A program made the position numbers and the translations under genes. A stretch of 64,000 nucleotides of DNA from an uncultured Eubacterium sp. (lineage in GTDB: Bacteria > Bacillota > Clostridia > Lachnospirales > Lachnospiraceae): assembly GCA_948579355.1 (NCBI GenBank), contig CAPAOV010000005.1:62001-126000 (forward strand), written 5' to 3'. How positions within the stretch are numbered: the stretch's first letter is position 1; each line of letters begins with the position of its first letter. Shown here piece by piece: positions 8,124 to 15,570 of the stretch. The notes beneath the pieces were generated by a model, which did not search any database, was not told the origin of the DNA, and worked only from the letters and a program-made list of their open reading frames with translations.

Positions 8124-8399
8124 AAAACAAAAACGCCCCAGAAAAGCATCTCTGCTTATCTGGGACGGGAAAATCAACTATATAAAATACCCGCGGTACC
8201 ACCCGCGTTGAGATACCCCATTGTATCTCCACCTCATTTTGATGATAACGGTATCTACCGGAAAAACCTACTAAATGAGTTCAGTTCTTCTGCTCCGGAA
8301 TGTTCTCCTACTCACCGCTTCCATAAGGCACTTTCAGTCGGTGATGCCTCTCCCTGTCCTGCAGTCGCCGCATGAGTATTCGTTTCCTTCATTGCTTTG
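8124..8399 (-). promoter_or_regulatory. T-box riboswitch leader of the aspS-gatCAB operon
   Basis: On the minus strand the leader contains the T-box core GGGTGGTACCGCG (8192-8204) that pairs with the uncharged tRNA end. It is followed by a terminator with arms around 8137-8164 and a T run at 8124-8133. Stem I has paired TACTCA/TGAGTA strands and a specifier loop containing GGAGAACA. The codon next to the 3-prime helix is AAC (Asn, 8302-8304), overlapped by GAA (Glu, 8303-8305). The leader should allow transcription when tRNA(Asn), and perhaps tRNA(Glu), is uncharged. This accounts for the 360 bases between the aspS and lipoprotein genes. Confidence 0.93.
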
Positions 8400-8405
8400 T
8401 CGAGT

Positions 8406-8434
8406 ATTTTAGCACAAACAATCAGAAATGTAAA
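8406..8434 (-). promoter_or_regulatory. Sigma-A promoter of the T-box leader
   Basis: TTTACA (8429-8434), a 17-bp spacer and TAAAAT (8406-8411) on the minus strand. This places the transcript start near 8399, about 300 nt before the aspS start codon, leaving room for the full T-box. Confidence 0.78.
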
Positions 8435-8451
8435 GAAAATATTTTCAATCT

Positions 8452-9894
8452 TTATTTCTGATGTTCTTTTGCGAATTTTTCATACTCCTCATTAACTTTC
8501 GCCACTTTCTGCTCCCATTTTGAAGACAATTGTTCTATTTTCTTCGATGGGGTTTCTGCCAGTGCGTATACGCCATAGCAATATTCTCCTAAATCCATAT
8601 TGGTAATCATCGGCAGATAGGACGTCTGCTTATGCTCTTTATCTTTCATCATCATTAACGTCTCATCTACAGCGCGGTCATCACGGAACCTGCTGTAATA
8701 CTGCTCACAGTACGCCTCATCCGCGGAGAAACCATCCAGTGGCTCCGTATACAAATCAAAGGCAAAAGCTATCTTTTCCGCAGTCGCATCATCATAACAG
8801 CTCGGCATGACAAAAATGTTATCGTTTGGTATCGTTTTATTTGTGGCATTCTTATTTTTCTGATTATACGGGAACATAACGAAGCCCCAATCGTCTTTCA
8901 TATCGGCAAAGGAAGTTATCTCGTACGTTTCCGAAGTCTGCATTGCCACCTCGCCGTCGCGGAACGCTGCCTTGTACCAATCCCACGCCGATGCATTTTG
9001 CGGCTTTGGCATCACGTATCCCTTTTTCATCATATCAATGCCCCAAATCATGGCGTCTTTAAAATTCTGTGTTTCGATAGCGCTCTTATATTTGCCATCC
9101 TCTTGTCTGTCAATAAACGTCGCGTCGTTTGTCGCCGCGCACATTGGCAGATAATATTTGGAAAAGCTTGCCATCGCATACTGGTCTGTCTTTCCATCGC
9201 CATCCGTATCTTTTGTCAGCTTCTTACAATACTCTTCAAACTTTTCCCACGTCCACTGATTGGACGCCTGCAAATCATACGGCTCCTCTTCCGGAATACC
9301 GGCCTCTTTCAACAGACGCTTGTTATAAAATATTCCTCCGCGCGGTTCTCTCTCCACACTCATTCCCCATATGCCGTCGCCAATCGTCATCAGCTCTGTC
9401 ACAGTTGGGTTCCACTTTTCCTCTTTAAAGTCAAATTCCGGCAGCTTGGATAAATCCCTCATTAACCCTTTCATCAACGGCGCTGACACCGTCTCCTGAT
9501 AGAGGCAGTAAATCTGGCATGTCGGATTGTTTGCCATCACGTCATTGACAAATTTTGCCTGCATTCCCTCATATGCGTAAGCGCTCTCTCTCTTAATCGT
9601 AAAATTATAAGTGTCCTGAATCTCCTTATAATAGTCCAACTGCGCCTGCTGGTACTCCGTCTTCTCCCCATCAATTTCTTCCGTGTACCAGTCGCCAATC
9701 AAAATGTCCATCCCACCTAAATCCTCAAATGTTTTCTTTCCACTTGACGAAGCGGTTCCTGAACCACTCGCTGCGCCGCCATTCGTTCCTTTCGTTCCAT
9801 TCGTTCCTTTCTCACTCGTACATCCGGACATGCAGCCCATCACAAGAACCACGCTCAGTGTCAGCGCTGCTATTTTTCTGATTTTTCTTTTCAT
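8452..9894 (-). CDS. Extracellular solute-binding lipoprotein (sugar ABC type)
   Basis: A 480-residue family 1 substrate-binding protein. A lipoprotein signal (residues 1-25) ends in VMGCMSGC, giving a lipid-modified Cys, followed by a Gly/Ser/Thr-rich linker to about residue 55. The mature part resembles carbohydrate-binding proteins of CUT1 transporters (GDGIWGMSVEREPRGGIFYNK, WTWEKFEEYCKKLTKDTDGDGKTD with a Ca-binding-like loop). GGAGG precedes the start. No permease or ATPase gene is adjacent, so it is an orphan that must pair with a distant transporter or act as a sensor. Its promoter (9930-9957) matches the one in front of the ECF sigma gene at 52180. Confidence 0.9.
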   Translation of the reverse strand: MKRKIRKIAALTLSVVLVMGCMSGCTSEKGTNGTKGTNGGAASGSGTASSSGKKTFEDLGGMDILIGDWYTEEIDGEKTEYQQAQLDYYKEIQDTYNFTIKRESAYAYEGMQAKFVNDVMANNPTCQIYCLYQETVSAPLMKGLMRDLSKLPEFDFKEEKWNPTVTELMTIGDGIWGMSVEREPRGGIFYNKRLLKEAGIPEEEPYDLQASNQWTWEKFEEYCKKLTKDTDGDGKTDQYAMASFSKYYLPMCAATNDATFIDRQEDGKYKSAIETQNFKDAMIWGIDMMKKGYVMPKPQNASAWDWYKAAFRDGEVAMQTSETYEITSFADMKDDWGFVMFPYNQKNKNATNKTIPNDNIFVMPSCYDDATAEKIAFAFDLYTEPLDGFSADEAYCEQYYSRFRDDRAVDETLMMMKDKEHKQTSYLPMITNMDLGEYCYGVYALAETPSKKIEQLSSKWEQKVAKVNEEYEKFAKEHQK

Positions 9895-9929
9895 AGAATC
9901 CCTCCTTTTTTTGTTATGTCCTTTTACTC

Positions 9930-9957
9930 TATATTGTCATGACAAAAAGAAAGGTTC
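9930..9957 (-). promoter_or_regulatory. Putative ECF-sigma promoter of the solute-binding protein gene
   Basis: On the minus strand GAACCT (9952-9957) and AATATA (9930-9935) are 16 bp apart, 35 bp upstream of the start codon. The block GAACCTTTCTTT, eight bases, ACAATATA is identical in sequence and spacing to the region in front of the ECF sigma gene (52224-52251). GAACC-type -35 boxes are typical of ECF sigma factors; a good sigma-A promoter is absent here. Confidence 0.65.
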
Positions 9958-10002
9958 ATTCTTTTATTCATCTTTTCTTACTTTGTCTTCTGCACACTTC
10001 CA

Positions 10003-10695
10003 TTAATAAATTAAAGTAAACAAATTCGCCAGCAGCACTGTGAAAATCCCCGATAGAACAATCGCCACACTACTCATAGCGCCCTCTATCTCTCCCATCT
10101 CCATTGCCCGCGCCGTTCCAACCGCATGGGCAGAAGTTCCCAAAGCAAGTCCTACCGCTACCTTTTCCCTGATGCGAAACAGACGGCACAATCCTTCCGC
10201 CAATACATTACCGATAATCCCGGTTACAACAATAACGGCGACCGTAATTGTCACCAGCCCTCCCAATTGCTCACTCACAACCATTCCAATTGCCGTAGTA
10301 ATTGATTTTGGCAGTAACGTCACATATTCCTCATAACGCAACCGAAACAGAAACGCCAGTGCTGCCGTACTTATTAAACTCGTCAACACTCCGGAAAGAA
10401 TGGCAGCTACAATAGCCGCACCATATTTTTTCAATACCTCCATCTGTCGATACAACGGTACCGCCAGCGCCACTGTCGCCGGGGTCAATAGGTAGTTTAA
10501 TACGCTGCTCCCGGCCTCATAATATTCATAATCAATGTCAAATAGCAAAAGAATGCCGATGACAATAACAATAGAAACGAGCAGCGGATTCAAAATTGAA
10601 CACTTCGTTTTCTTTTTCACCCAAACCCCAAACTGATAGCTAAGCAAACTTATCGTCACCGCAAAAAATAGGGAATTGCCAAAAAACTCTTTCAT
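10003..10695 (-). CDS. LrgB family protein
   Basis: A 230-residue polytopic membrane protein with about six hydrophobic segments (for example 8-24, 33-53, 91-116, 150-168, 207-228). Family motifs are LNPLLVSI, ALAVPLYRQ and the C-terminal GTSAHAVGTARA. In Staphylococcus the LrgAB/CidAB pairs modulate murein hydrolase export and programmed lysis; plant and some bacterial homologues move glycolate or pyruvate. It starts 7 bp after the lrgA stop, so the two form an operon. Confidence 0.92.
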   Translation of the reverse strand: MKEFFGNSLFFAVTISLLSYQFGVWVKKKTKCSILNPLLVSIVIVIGILLLFDIDYEYYEAGSSVLNYLLTPATVALAVPLYRQMEVLKKYGAAIVAAILSGVLTSLISTAALAFLFRLRYEEYVTLLPKSITTAIGMVVSEQLGGLVTITVAVIVVTGIIGNVLAEGLCRLFRIREKVAVGLALGTSAHAVGTARAMEMGEIEGAMSSVAIVLSGIFTVLLANLFTLIY

Positions 10696-10702
10696 CCTAT
10701 GC

Positions 10703-11056
10703 TCACCTTCCTTTCCTGCGTCTCACAATAAACTGCGCCACTCGTCCCGTCACTACAAAAACCAGTATGGTGATTACAAAAACGGCAAGCAGCAGGGGCA
10801 CAAGCAGCCGTTGGAACTCAGACCACTTCTCCATCAATCCCACTCCTGCCGGAATAAAGCAAAGCGGCATAATTTCAACGAGAAAATCTGCCGCCCCCTC
10901 CACTTGCTCCAACTTAATAATCCGCAGACACAGACAGACAATCAACAGTACCATGCCATAAATACCGGCAGGAATCGTCCACGGTATGAGCGAATGCATA
11001 ACCTCCCCCAAAAACGTAATAAACAATATAATTGCAAATTGAAACATCCATTTCAT
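10703..11056 (-). CDS. CidA/LrgA family protein
   Basis: A 117-residue small membrane protein with four hydrophobic helices and a basic tail RRRKGR. It has the holin-like LrgA/CidA pattern (IPAGIYGMVLLIVCL, FIPAGVGLMEKW). It precedes lrgB by 7 bp and probably acts with it in one membrane complex. The start has the purine-rich AAGGACAAGAAG upstream; a second ATG three codons later is a weaker alternative. No lytSR-type regulator lies next to it, unlike in Staphylococcus. Confidence 0.9.
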   Translation of the reverse strand: MKWMFQFAIILFITFLGEVMHSLIPWTIPAGIYGMVLLIVCLCLRIIKLEQVEGAADFLVEIMPLCFIPAGVGLMEKWSEFQRLLVPLLLAVFVITILVFVVTGRVAQFIVRRRKGR

Positions 11057-11138
11057 CTTCTTGTCCTTCTTTCCAGCAAACCACGAGCATCCCGCTTCGC
11101 GGGCCCCGCAAGTATTCTCACTTTACTTTCACATAACC

Positions 11139-11172
11139 AAAAGGGCATAATATCTCTATTGATATCATGCCC
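11139..11172 (-). terminator. Terminator of the uxaC-GH115 operon
   Basis: On the minus strand arms GGGCATGATATC and GATATTATGCCC pair fully if one G-U is allowed, around a 6-nt loop, followed by TTTT. It lies 25 bp past the GH115 stop and ahead of lrgA. Confidence 0.8.
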
Positions 11173-11196
11173 CAACTCATATATATCATCCTTTGA

Positions 11197-14034
11197 TTAT
11201 TTCGTATAACCATTCTCTGTCGGCCCAAAATAGGATTCCGGCAAATCTCCTTTATAAAGAACTAATTTCTGTATCACAAGTCCAGCCTCCATACCATAGA
11301 CCGTTATCGTATGACAGCCTGCTTCCAGCGTCATCCTGCTCTCCCCATAATGGCAGTTATTTAACACGCCCTCTGCCCAATCATGCGGCCGCCAATGCCC
11401 GCCGCCAATGTTGTAATTTTCATCAGGAAGCGTCTTCACCACATCCGCTTCTCCATCATCCGCACACACGGCATAACGCATATTTCTTCCATCTTCCAAA
11501 TTGTTGGTCGGCGCGGTAATAACACGTAATGTATAGTCTCCGCCCTCCCGTATGAGCACACGGTAGACGAGTGCAGGCGCTTCTGCCGGATGTTCAAAAT
11601 TATGAAGCATCGGATAGATTTTCATGGAAGAGAGCGTCTTACCGTATTCTTTCAAGTTCTCCCAGCGGAAGCCATCTCTTTCCTCTGTCCGGGCAAAATG
11701 CTCTGCCTCAATGGCAACCAGACCATCCCGCTCAACAAAGGTCATAGGCTCTGCCTGTTCTGTATCAATAACAACTGCGGATACTTTCACGTTTACTTCG
11801 CTTCCCGCTGCCCGAATCGTAATGATGCCCTCCAAATCTCCGGATAGCTGGCTCCAGTCAATCAATACCATATAGTTAGAAACCGAAGCGACAGAAGATT
11901 CTACCTGCTCAATCCGGATTGCCTGCTGATTGGCAGCGATAGCTACGTCCAGTGGGCGTGCAGCGGCGTTCGCCACCCGAATGCGGTAACTCTCCTGACC
12001 CACATTCGTAAACTCCGGAAGAGAAACCAAACCCTCGCTGACAAATTTATCTGCGTTGGCAGCCAGAACAAGCATTTTGTCGTCCTTTGACGGCTCAAGC
12101 GTTACCGTTTCAGGGTACTTCCATCCCTCGTCATTCCATGAAGTAAAGCAAATATGCGCAGAAGACATCATTCCTTTCCACTTGCCGCCTGCCATTTCCT
12201 CGTTGTAATACTGCGTCAGCTCTTCATCGTAGGCGATACACTGTTTCACCCGTTTTGCGTATTCATTTGCCGCAGCCGCGCCGTTTTCCGCATAAAATTG
12301 GTTCTTTCCGGCATAGAGGTTCATAAGCTGCACATTCGCGCCGGCAACTGCCGGATAATATACAAGTCCATAATAGCTCTCTTTTGCCTCTGGCGGAATC
12401 TTATCGTCCACATCATCCGCCAGCACCTTTATGCGGTGGCACAACTCTATCATTCTCGAATTTTCATCATAGTGATTGACATGATAAGTATCCGCATAAG
12501 TAACTTCCGGACGGCGGTTGCCGTGCATTCTTGTGTACGCTTTCAAGATAGATACGATATCCGCTTTGACATCTTCATCCTCAATAAGTCCGCCAAACTG
12601 CTGTTCCACCCATCCTTTCACAAATAAATCCGTCTCGTTCGGATGGGCGATTCCCATTGTTTCATAATCATAGGCAAGCGCCATATAATAGGACAACGGC
12701 AGCTCCTGCGGACGGATATCGCCGACATTGACAATCCACAAATCGCGGATTCCATATTCATATGCCATCGTCAACTGCTCCCATACTTTCGGTAACGTCG
12801 TTGAATTCACCCACTCATATGACACGGGCGCGCCATGGTAGTCAAAATGATAGTACAATCCCCAACCCGCTTTCCGGCCGCGGTTTTCCTCTGTCGGCAA
12901 CGTCCTCACATTGGCAAAGTTATCATCGGCGAGAAGCAAAATAGTATCGTCCAGAGCATCCCAGTCCCGTAACCCTTTCACGCCATCGCCGCCATAGTAA
13001 TAAGCCTCCACTTCTTTATACAAAGCGAGCATCTGCGGCAGCTTCTCGCACCCTTTATCCTTTATGATTTTCTGCTGGTCGGTAATAATCTGCCGGAGCA
13101 GCTCCACATTTTCCTGAATGGAGGAGCCTTTCGGCAACATCGTCGTATCCCGTTCCCCGCGCATACCAATAGTTATCATATGCTTAAACTCTTTATTTCT
13201 CTCAACGCCATCTTCCCAATAACGGTACAGTCCCTCTCCGTTTGTATAGTAATTCCAATCCTTTCCGTAACCGACATTGTTCGTATCCGTCTTCACTTTA
13301 TCCCATTCTTCACTCGAGCGCATCAGCGGCTCGTGATGAGAGTTTCCGATTGTAATTCCCAGATTCGTTGCCAGCTTAACCGAAGCCAGAGGGTCGTCCC
13401 CGCCTCCATCAAGCGACAGCGACGCCGACCACATCGCCGGCCAGAAATAATTCCCCTTGAGACGAAGAAGCAAATCAAACACTTTATCATAAAACTTCAC
13501 GTTAAAATCCCCGAACGTGTTTTCCACAAATCTTCCGAGCGACGGCCACTCGTCGTTCATAAAGAAGCCACGGAACTTCACAGACGGCTCTTTTGAAGTG
13601 AACACAATCTCGTCTCCAAAGACAATTTCGGATTGTTTTTTCGGCACGGCATCGCCCCAGTACACCCACGGCGAGACGCCAATCCTCTCCGAAATATGAT
13701 ACATCCCGTGAAGCGTAGACACCGTTTCCGTTCCTGCAATTACTAACTTCTTACCTACAAGGCGAATCGCATAGCTCTCACGCTTTCCCTGTAGATTCGC
13801 TATCTCTAACGCTCCCTCTTCCACCATCTTGTCAATGATAGGATGACTTCCGATTGTACCCGCTATAATCTGGAAATCATCGGTTAAAATATCTTCTATC
13901 TGCGGTTTTACACCACTGACGACGCCGATATCTTCCTGCAGTTTTGCGGCTACATGAAACAGTCCCTCATAGTCAGCGGCATTTTTATCTATATATATTC
14001 CTGCCGCCTTAGTTCCTTTCACCAATTCAAACAT
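11197..14034 (-). CDS. GH115 xylan alpha-1,2-glucuronidase
   Basis: A 945-residue glycoside hydrolase family 115 enzyme, which removes glucuronic or 4-O-methylglucuronic acid from xylan or its fragments. Family hallmarks are FRGFFMNDEWP, LKGNYFWPAMW, GITIGNSHHEPL, GMRGERDTTM and the ILLADDNFANVR segment. The catalytic domain spans roughly 1-640, followed by a helical region and a C-terminal beta domain (about 770-945). There is no signal peptide, so it acts in the cytoplasm on imported oligosaccharides. GAGGGGAG precedes the start. It lies 21 bp downstream of uxaC in the same operon, which uses the released glucuronate. Confidence 0.93.
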   Translation of the reverse strand: MFELVKGTKAAGIYIDKNAADYEGLFHVAAKLQEDIGVVSGVKPQIEDILTDDFQIIAGTIGSHPIIDKMVEEGALEIANLQGKRESYAIRLVGKKLVIAGTETVSTLHGMYHISERIGVSPWVYWGDAVPKKQSEIVFGDEIVFTSKEPSVKFRGFFMNDEWPSLGRFVENTFGDFNVKFYDKVFDLLLRLKGNYFWPAMWSASLSLDGGGDDPLASVKLATNLGITIGNSHHEPLMRSSEEWDKVKTDTNNVGYGKDWNYYTNGEGLYRYWEDGVERNKEFKHMITIGMRGERDTTMLPKGSSIQENVELLRQIITDQQKIIKDKGCEKLPQMLALYKEVEAYYYGGDGVKGLRDWDALDDTILLLADDNFANVRTLPTEENRGRKAGWGLYYHFDYHGAPVSYEWVNSTTLPKVWEQLTMAYEYGIRDLWIVNVGDIRPQELPLSYYMALAYDYETMGIAHPNETDLFVKGWVEQQFGGLIEDEDVKADIVSILKAYTRMHGNRRPEVTYADTYHVNHYDENSRMIELCHRIKVLADDVDDKIPPEAKESYYGLVYYPAVAGANVQLMNLYAGKNQFYAENGAAAANEYAKRVKQCIAYDEELTQYYNEEMAGGKWKGMMSSAHICFTSWNDEGWKYPETVTLEPSKDDKMLVLAANADKFVSEGLVSLPEFTNVGQESYRIRVANAAARPLDVAIAANQQAIRIEQVESSVASVSNYMVLIDWSQLSGDLEGIITIRAAGSEVNVKVSAVVIDTEQAEPMTFVERDGLVAIEAEHFARTEERDGFRWENLKEYGKTLSSMKIYPMLHNFEHPAEAPALVYRVLIREGGDYTLRVITAPTNNLEDGRNMRYAVCADDGEADVVKTLPDENYNIGGGHWRPHDWAEGVLNNCHYGESRMTLEAGCHTITVYGMEAGLVIQKLVLYKGDLPESYFGPTENGYTK

Positions 14035-14055
14035 ATATCAGACTCCCCTCTTTCT

Positions 14056-15465
14056 TTACTGTAAATCAAACCCAAAATAATTGACTGCATTATAGTAAGA
14101 AATATTTTTCACAATCTCACCGAGTAATTCATAATCTTCTGGATACTCGCCCTGTTCCACGAGATTTCCTATGTAGTTGCACAATATACGACGGAAGTAT
14201 TCGTGACGCGGATAGGAAATAAAACTTCTGGAATCCGTCAGCATACCAATAAAATTGCCAAGCAGACTGAGAGAAGCCAGAGAATTCATATGCTCTTCCA
14301 TGCCGTATTTATGGTCGTTAAACCACCATGCAGCCCCCTGCTGAATCTTGCCGTGCGCATCCTCGTTCTGAAAACATCCTATCATTGTTCCAATCAGGGC
14401 ATTATCGGTCGGGTTTAGGGAATAGATAATGGTTTTCGGCAGGTTCCCGTCTTTGTTCAGCGCATTCATAAAATCTGCCACATCGGCAGCAAAGCCTCTC
14501 GGATTAATACAGTCAATCCCCGCATTTGCGCCTGCACTCTGGAATACCAGTTCATTATTCTCCCGTTTGGCGCCGTAATGCAGCTGCATGACCCAGCCAC
14601 GTTTCTTGTATTCCTCTCCTAAGAACAGCATCATCATCGTCCGGAACTGCCGCAACTCCTCTCCGGTAAGACTTGCACCGGAAAGACTCTTCTTTACAAG
14701 CATTTCCTCTTCTTCTTCCGCAAGAGGACAAAACTCCGCATAATCCAGACCGTGGTCAGAAACAAGACAGCCCCGCTCCGCAAAGAAATCCAGACGTTTT
14801 CTCAAGGCCTGTTTCAATGAGGTGAAGTCAACAATCGAAATCCCGCTCACCGCAGATAATTTCCCGATATATTCAACGAAACCCTCTTTCTCCGGACTCA
14901 TCGCCAAATCCGGACGCCATGCCGGCAGTACCTGCACATCAAATTCTTTATCTGCCGCAATCTCCTCATGATAGTGCAAATCATCAATCGGGTCGTCCGT
15001 TGTGCATACTAATGTGACGCCGGACATCTGAATTAATTTTTTCGCGGACATATCCGGCTCCGCCAGTCTGGCATTACAGGTATCGTAAATTTTTTTCCAA
15101 TTCTTCTCAGATAATGTCTCATAAATGCCGAAATATCTTTGGAGTTCCAAATGACACCAGTGATACATCGGATTACCGATACAATTCGGCAGTGCCTTGG
15201 CAAAGGCATGAAACTTATCCTCATCCGGTGCATCGCCTGTTATGTACTTTTCGGGTACGCCATTCGAGCGCATAACGCGCCATTTATAATGGTCGGCTCC
15301 GAGCCAGAGCTCCGTCATGTTTTTAAAATGAATATCTTCCGCAATTTCCTGTGGATTAAGATGGCAGTGATAGTCCAGTACCGGCACCTGTGCGGCATAC
15401 TCATGATACAGTTTTTTTGCCACCTCCGTCTGTAGCAAAAAGTCTTTGTCCATAAATGGTTTCAT
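14056..15465 (-). CDS. uxaC: Glucuronate isomerase
   Basis: A 469-residue UxaC, which converts D-glucuronate to D-fructuronate (or galacturonate to tagaturonate) as the first intracellular step of hexuronate breakdown. Metal-binding residues are in LDYHCHLNP, and VSDHGLDYAEF and the C-terminal DSRSFISYPRHEYFRR are family motifs. GAGGAGG precedes the start. It is first in an operon with the GH115 enzyme, a logical pair for glucuronoxylan use. Genes for the later steps (uxuA, uxuB) are not in the window. Confidence 0.96.
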   Translation of the reverse strand: MKPFMDKDFLLQTEVAKKLYHEYAAQVPVLDYHCHLNPQEIAEDIHFKNMTELWLGADHYKWRVMRSNGVPEKYITGDAPDEDKFHAFAKALPNCIGNPMYHWCHLELQRYFGIYETLSEKNWKKIYDTCNARLAEPDMSAKKLIQMSGVTLVCTTDDPIDDLHYHEEIAADKEFDVQVLPAWRPDLAMSPEKEGFVEYIGKLSAVSGISIVDFTSLKQALRKRLDFFAERGCLVSDHGLDYAEFCPLAEEEEEMLVKKSLSGASLTGEELRQFRTMMMLFLGEEYKKRGWVMQLHYGAKRENNELVFQSAGANAGIDCINPRGFAADVADFMNALNKDGNLPKTIIYSLNPTDNALIGTMIGCFQNEDAHGKIQQGAAWWFNDHKYGMEEHMNSLASLSLLGNFIGMLTDSRSFISYPRHEYFRRILCNYIGNLVEQGEYPEDYELLGEIVKNISYYNAVNYFGFDLQ

Positions 15466-15484
15466 TGATTTGCGACCTCCTCTA

Positions 15485-15527
15485 TTGCATTGATTTTCAT
15501 TTTAGCATATAATAATTCCATAGACAA
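15485..15527. promoter_or_regulatory. Overlapping divergent sigma-A promoters: uxaC (minus) and FliK-like gene (plus)
   Basis: On the minus strand TTGTCT (15522-15527), 17 bp, TAAAAT (15499-15504) faces uxaC. On the plus strand TTGCAT (15485-15490), 17 bp, TATAAT (15508-15513) faces the FliK-like gene. The two overlap, so polymerases cannot occupy both at once and one regulator could affect both directions. No cre box was seen here. Confidence 0.7.
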
Positions 15528-15570
15528 GGGAACAAACGGTAATTCCCCATTTTTTTGAAAGGAGACATCT

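Noticed and set aside
8092..8232. N-terminal extension of AspS
   Set aside because: It runs through the T-box antiterminator and terminator; the ATG at 8091 has the ribosome site.
12154..12627. 157-codon open frame on the plus strand
   Set aside because: Antisense to the well-supported GH115 gene; no ribosome site or recognisable domain.
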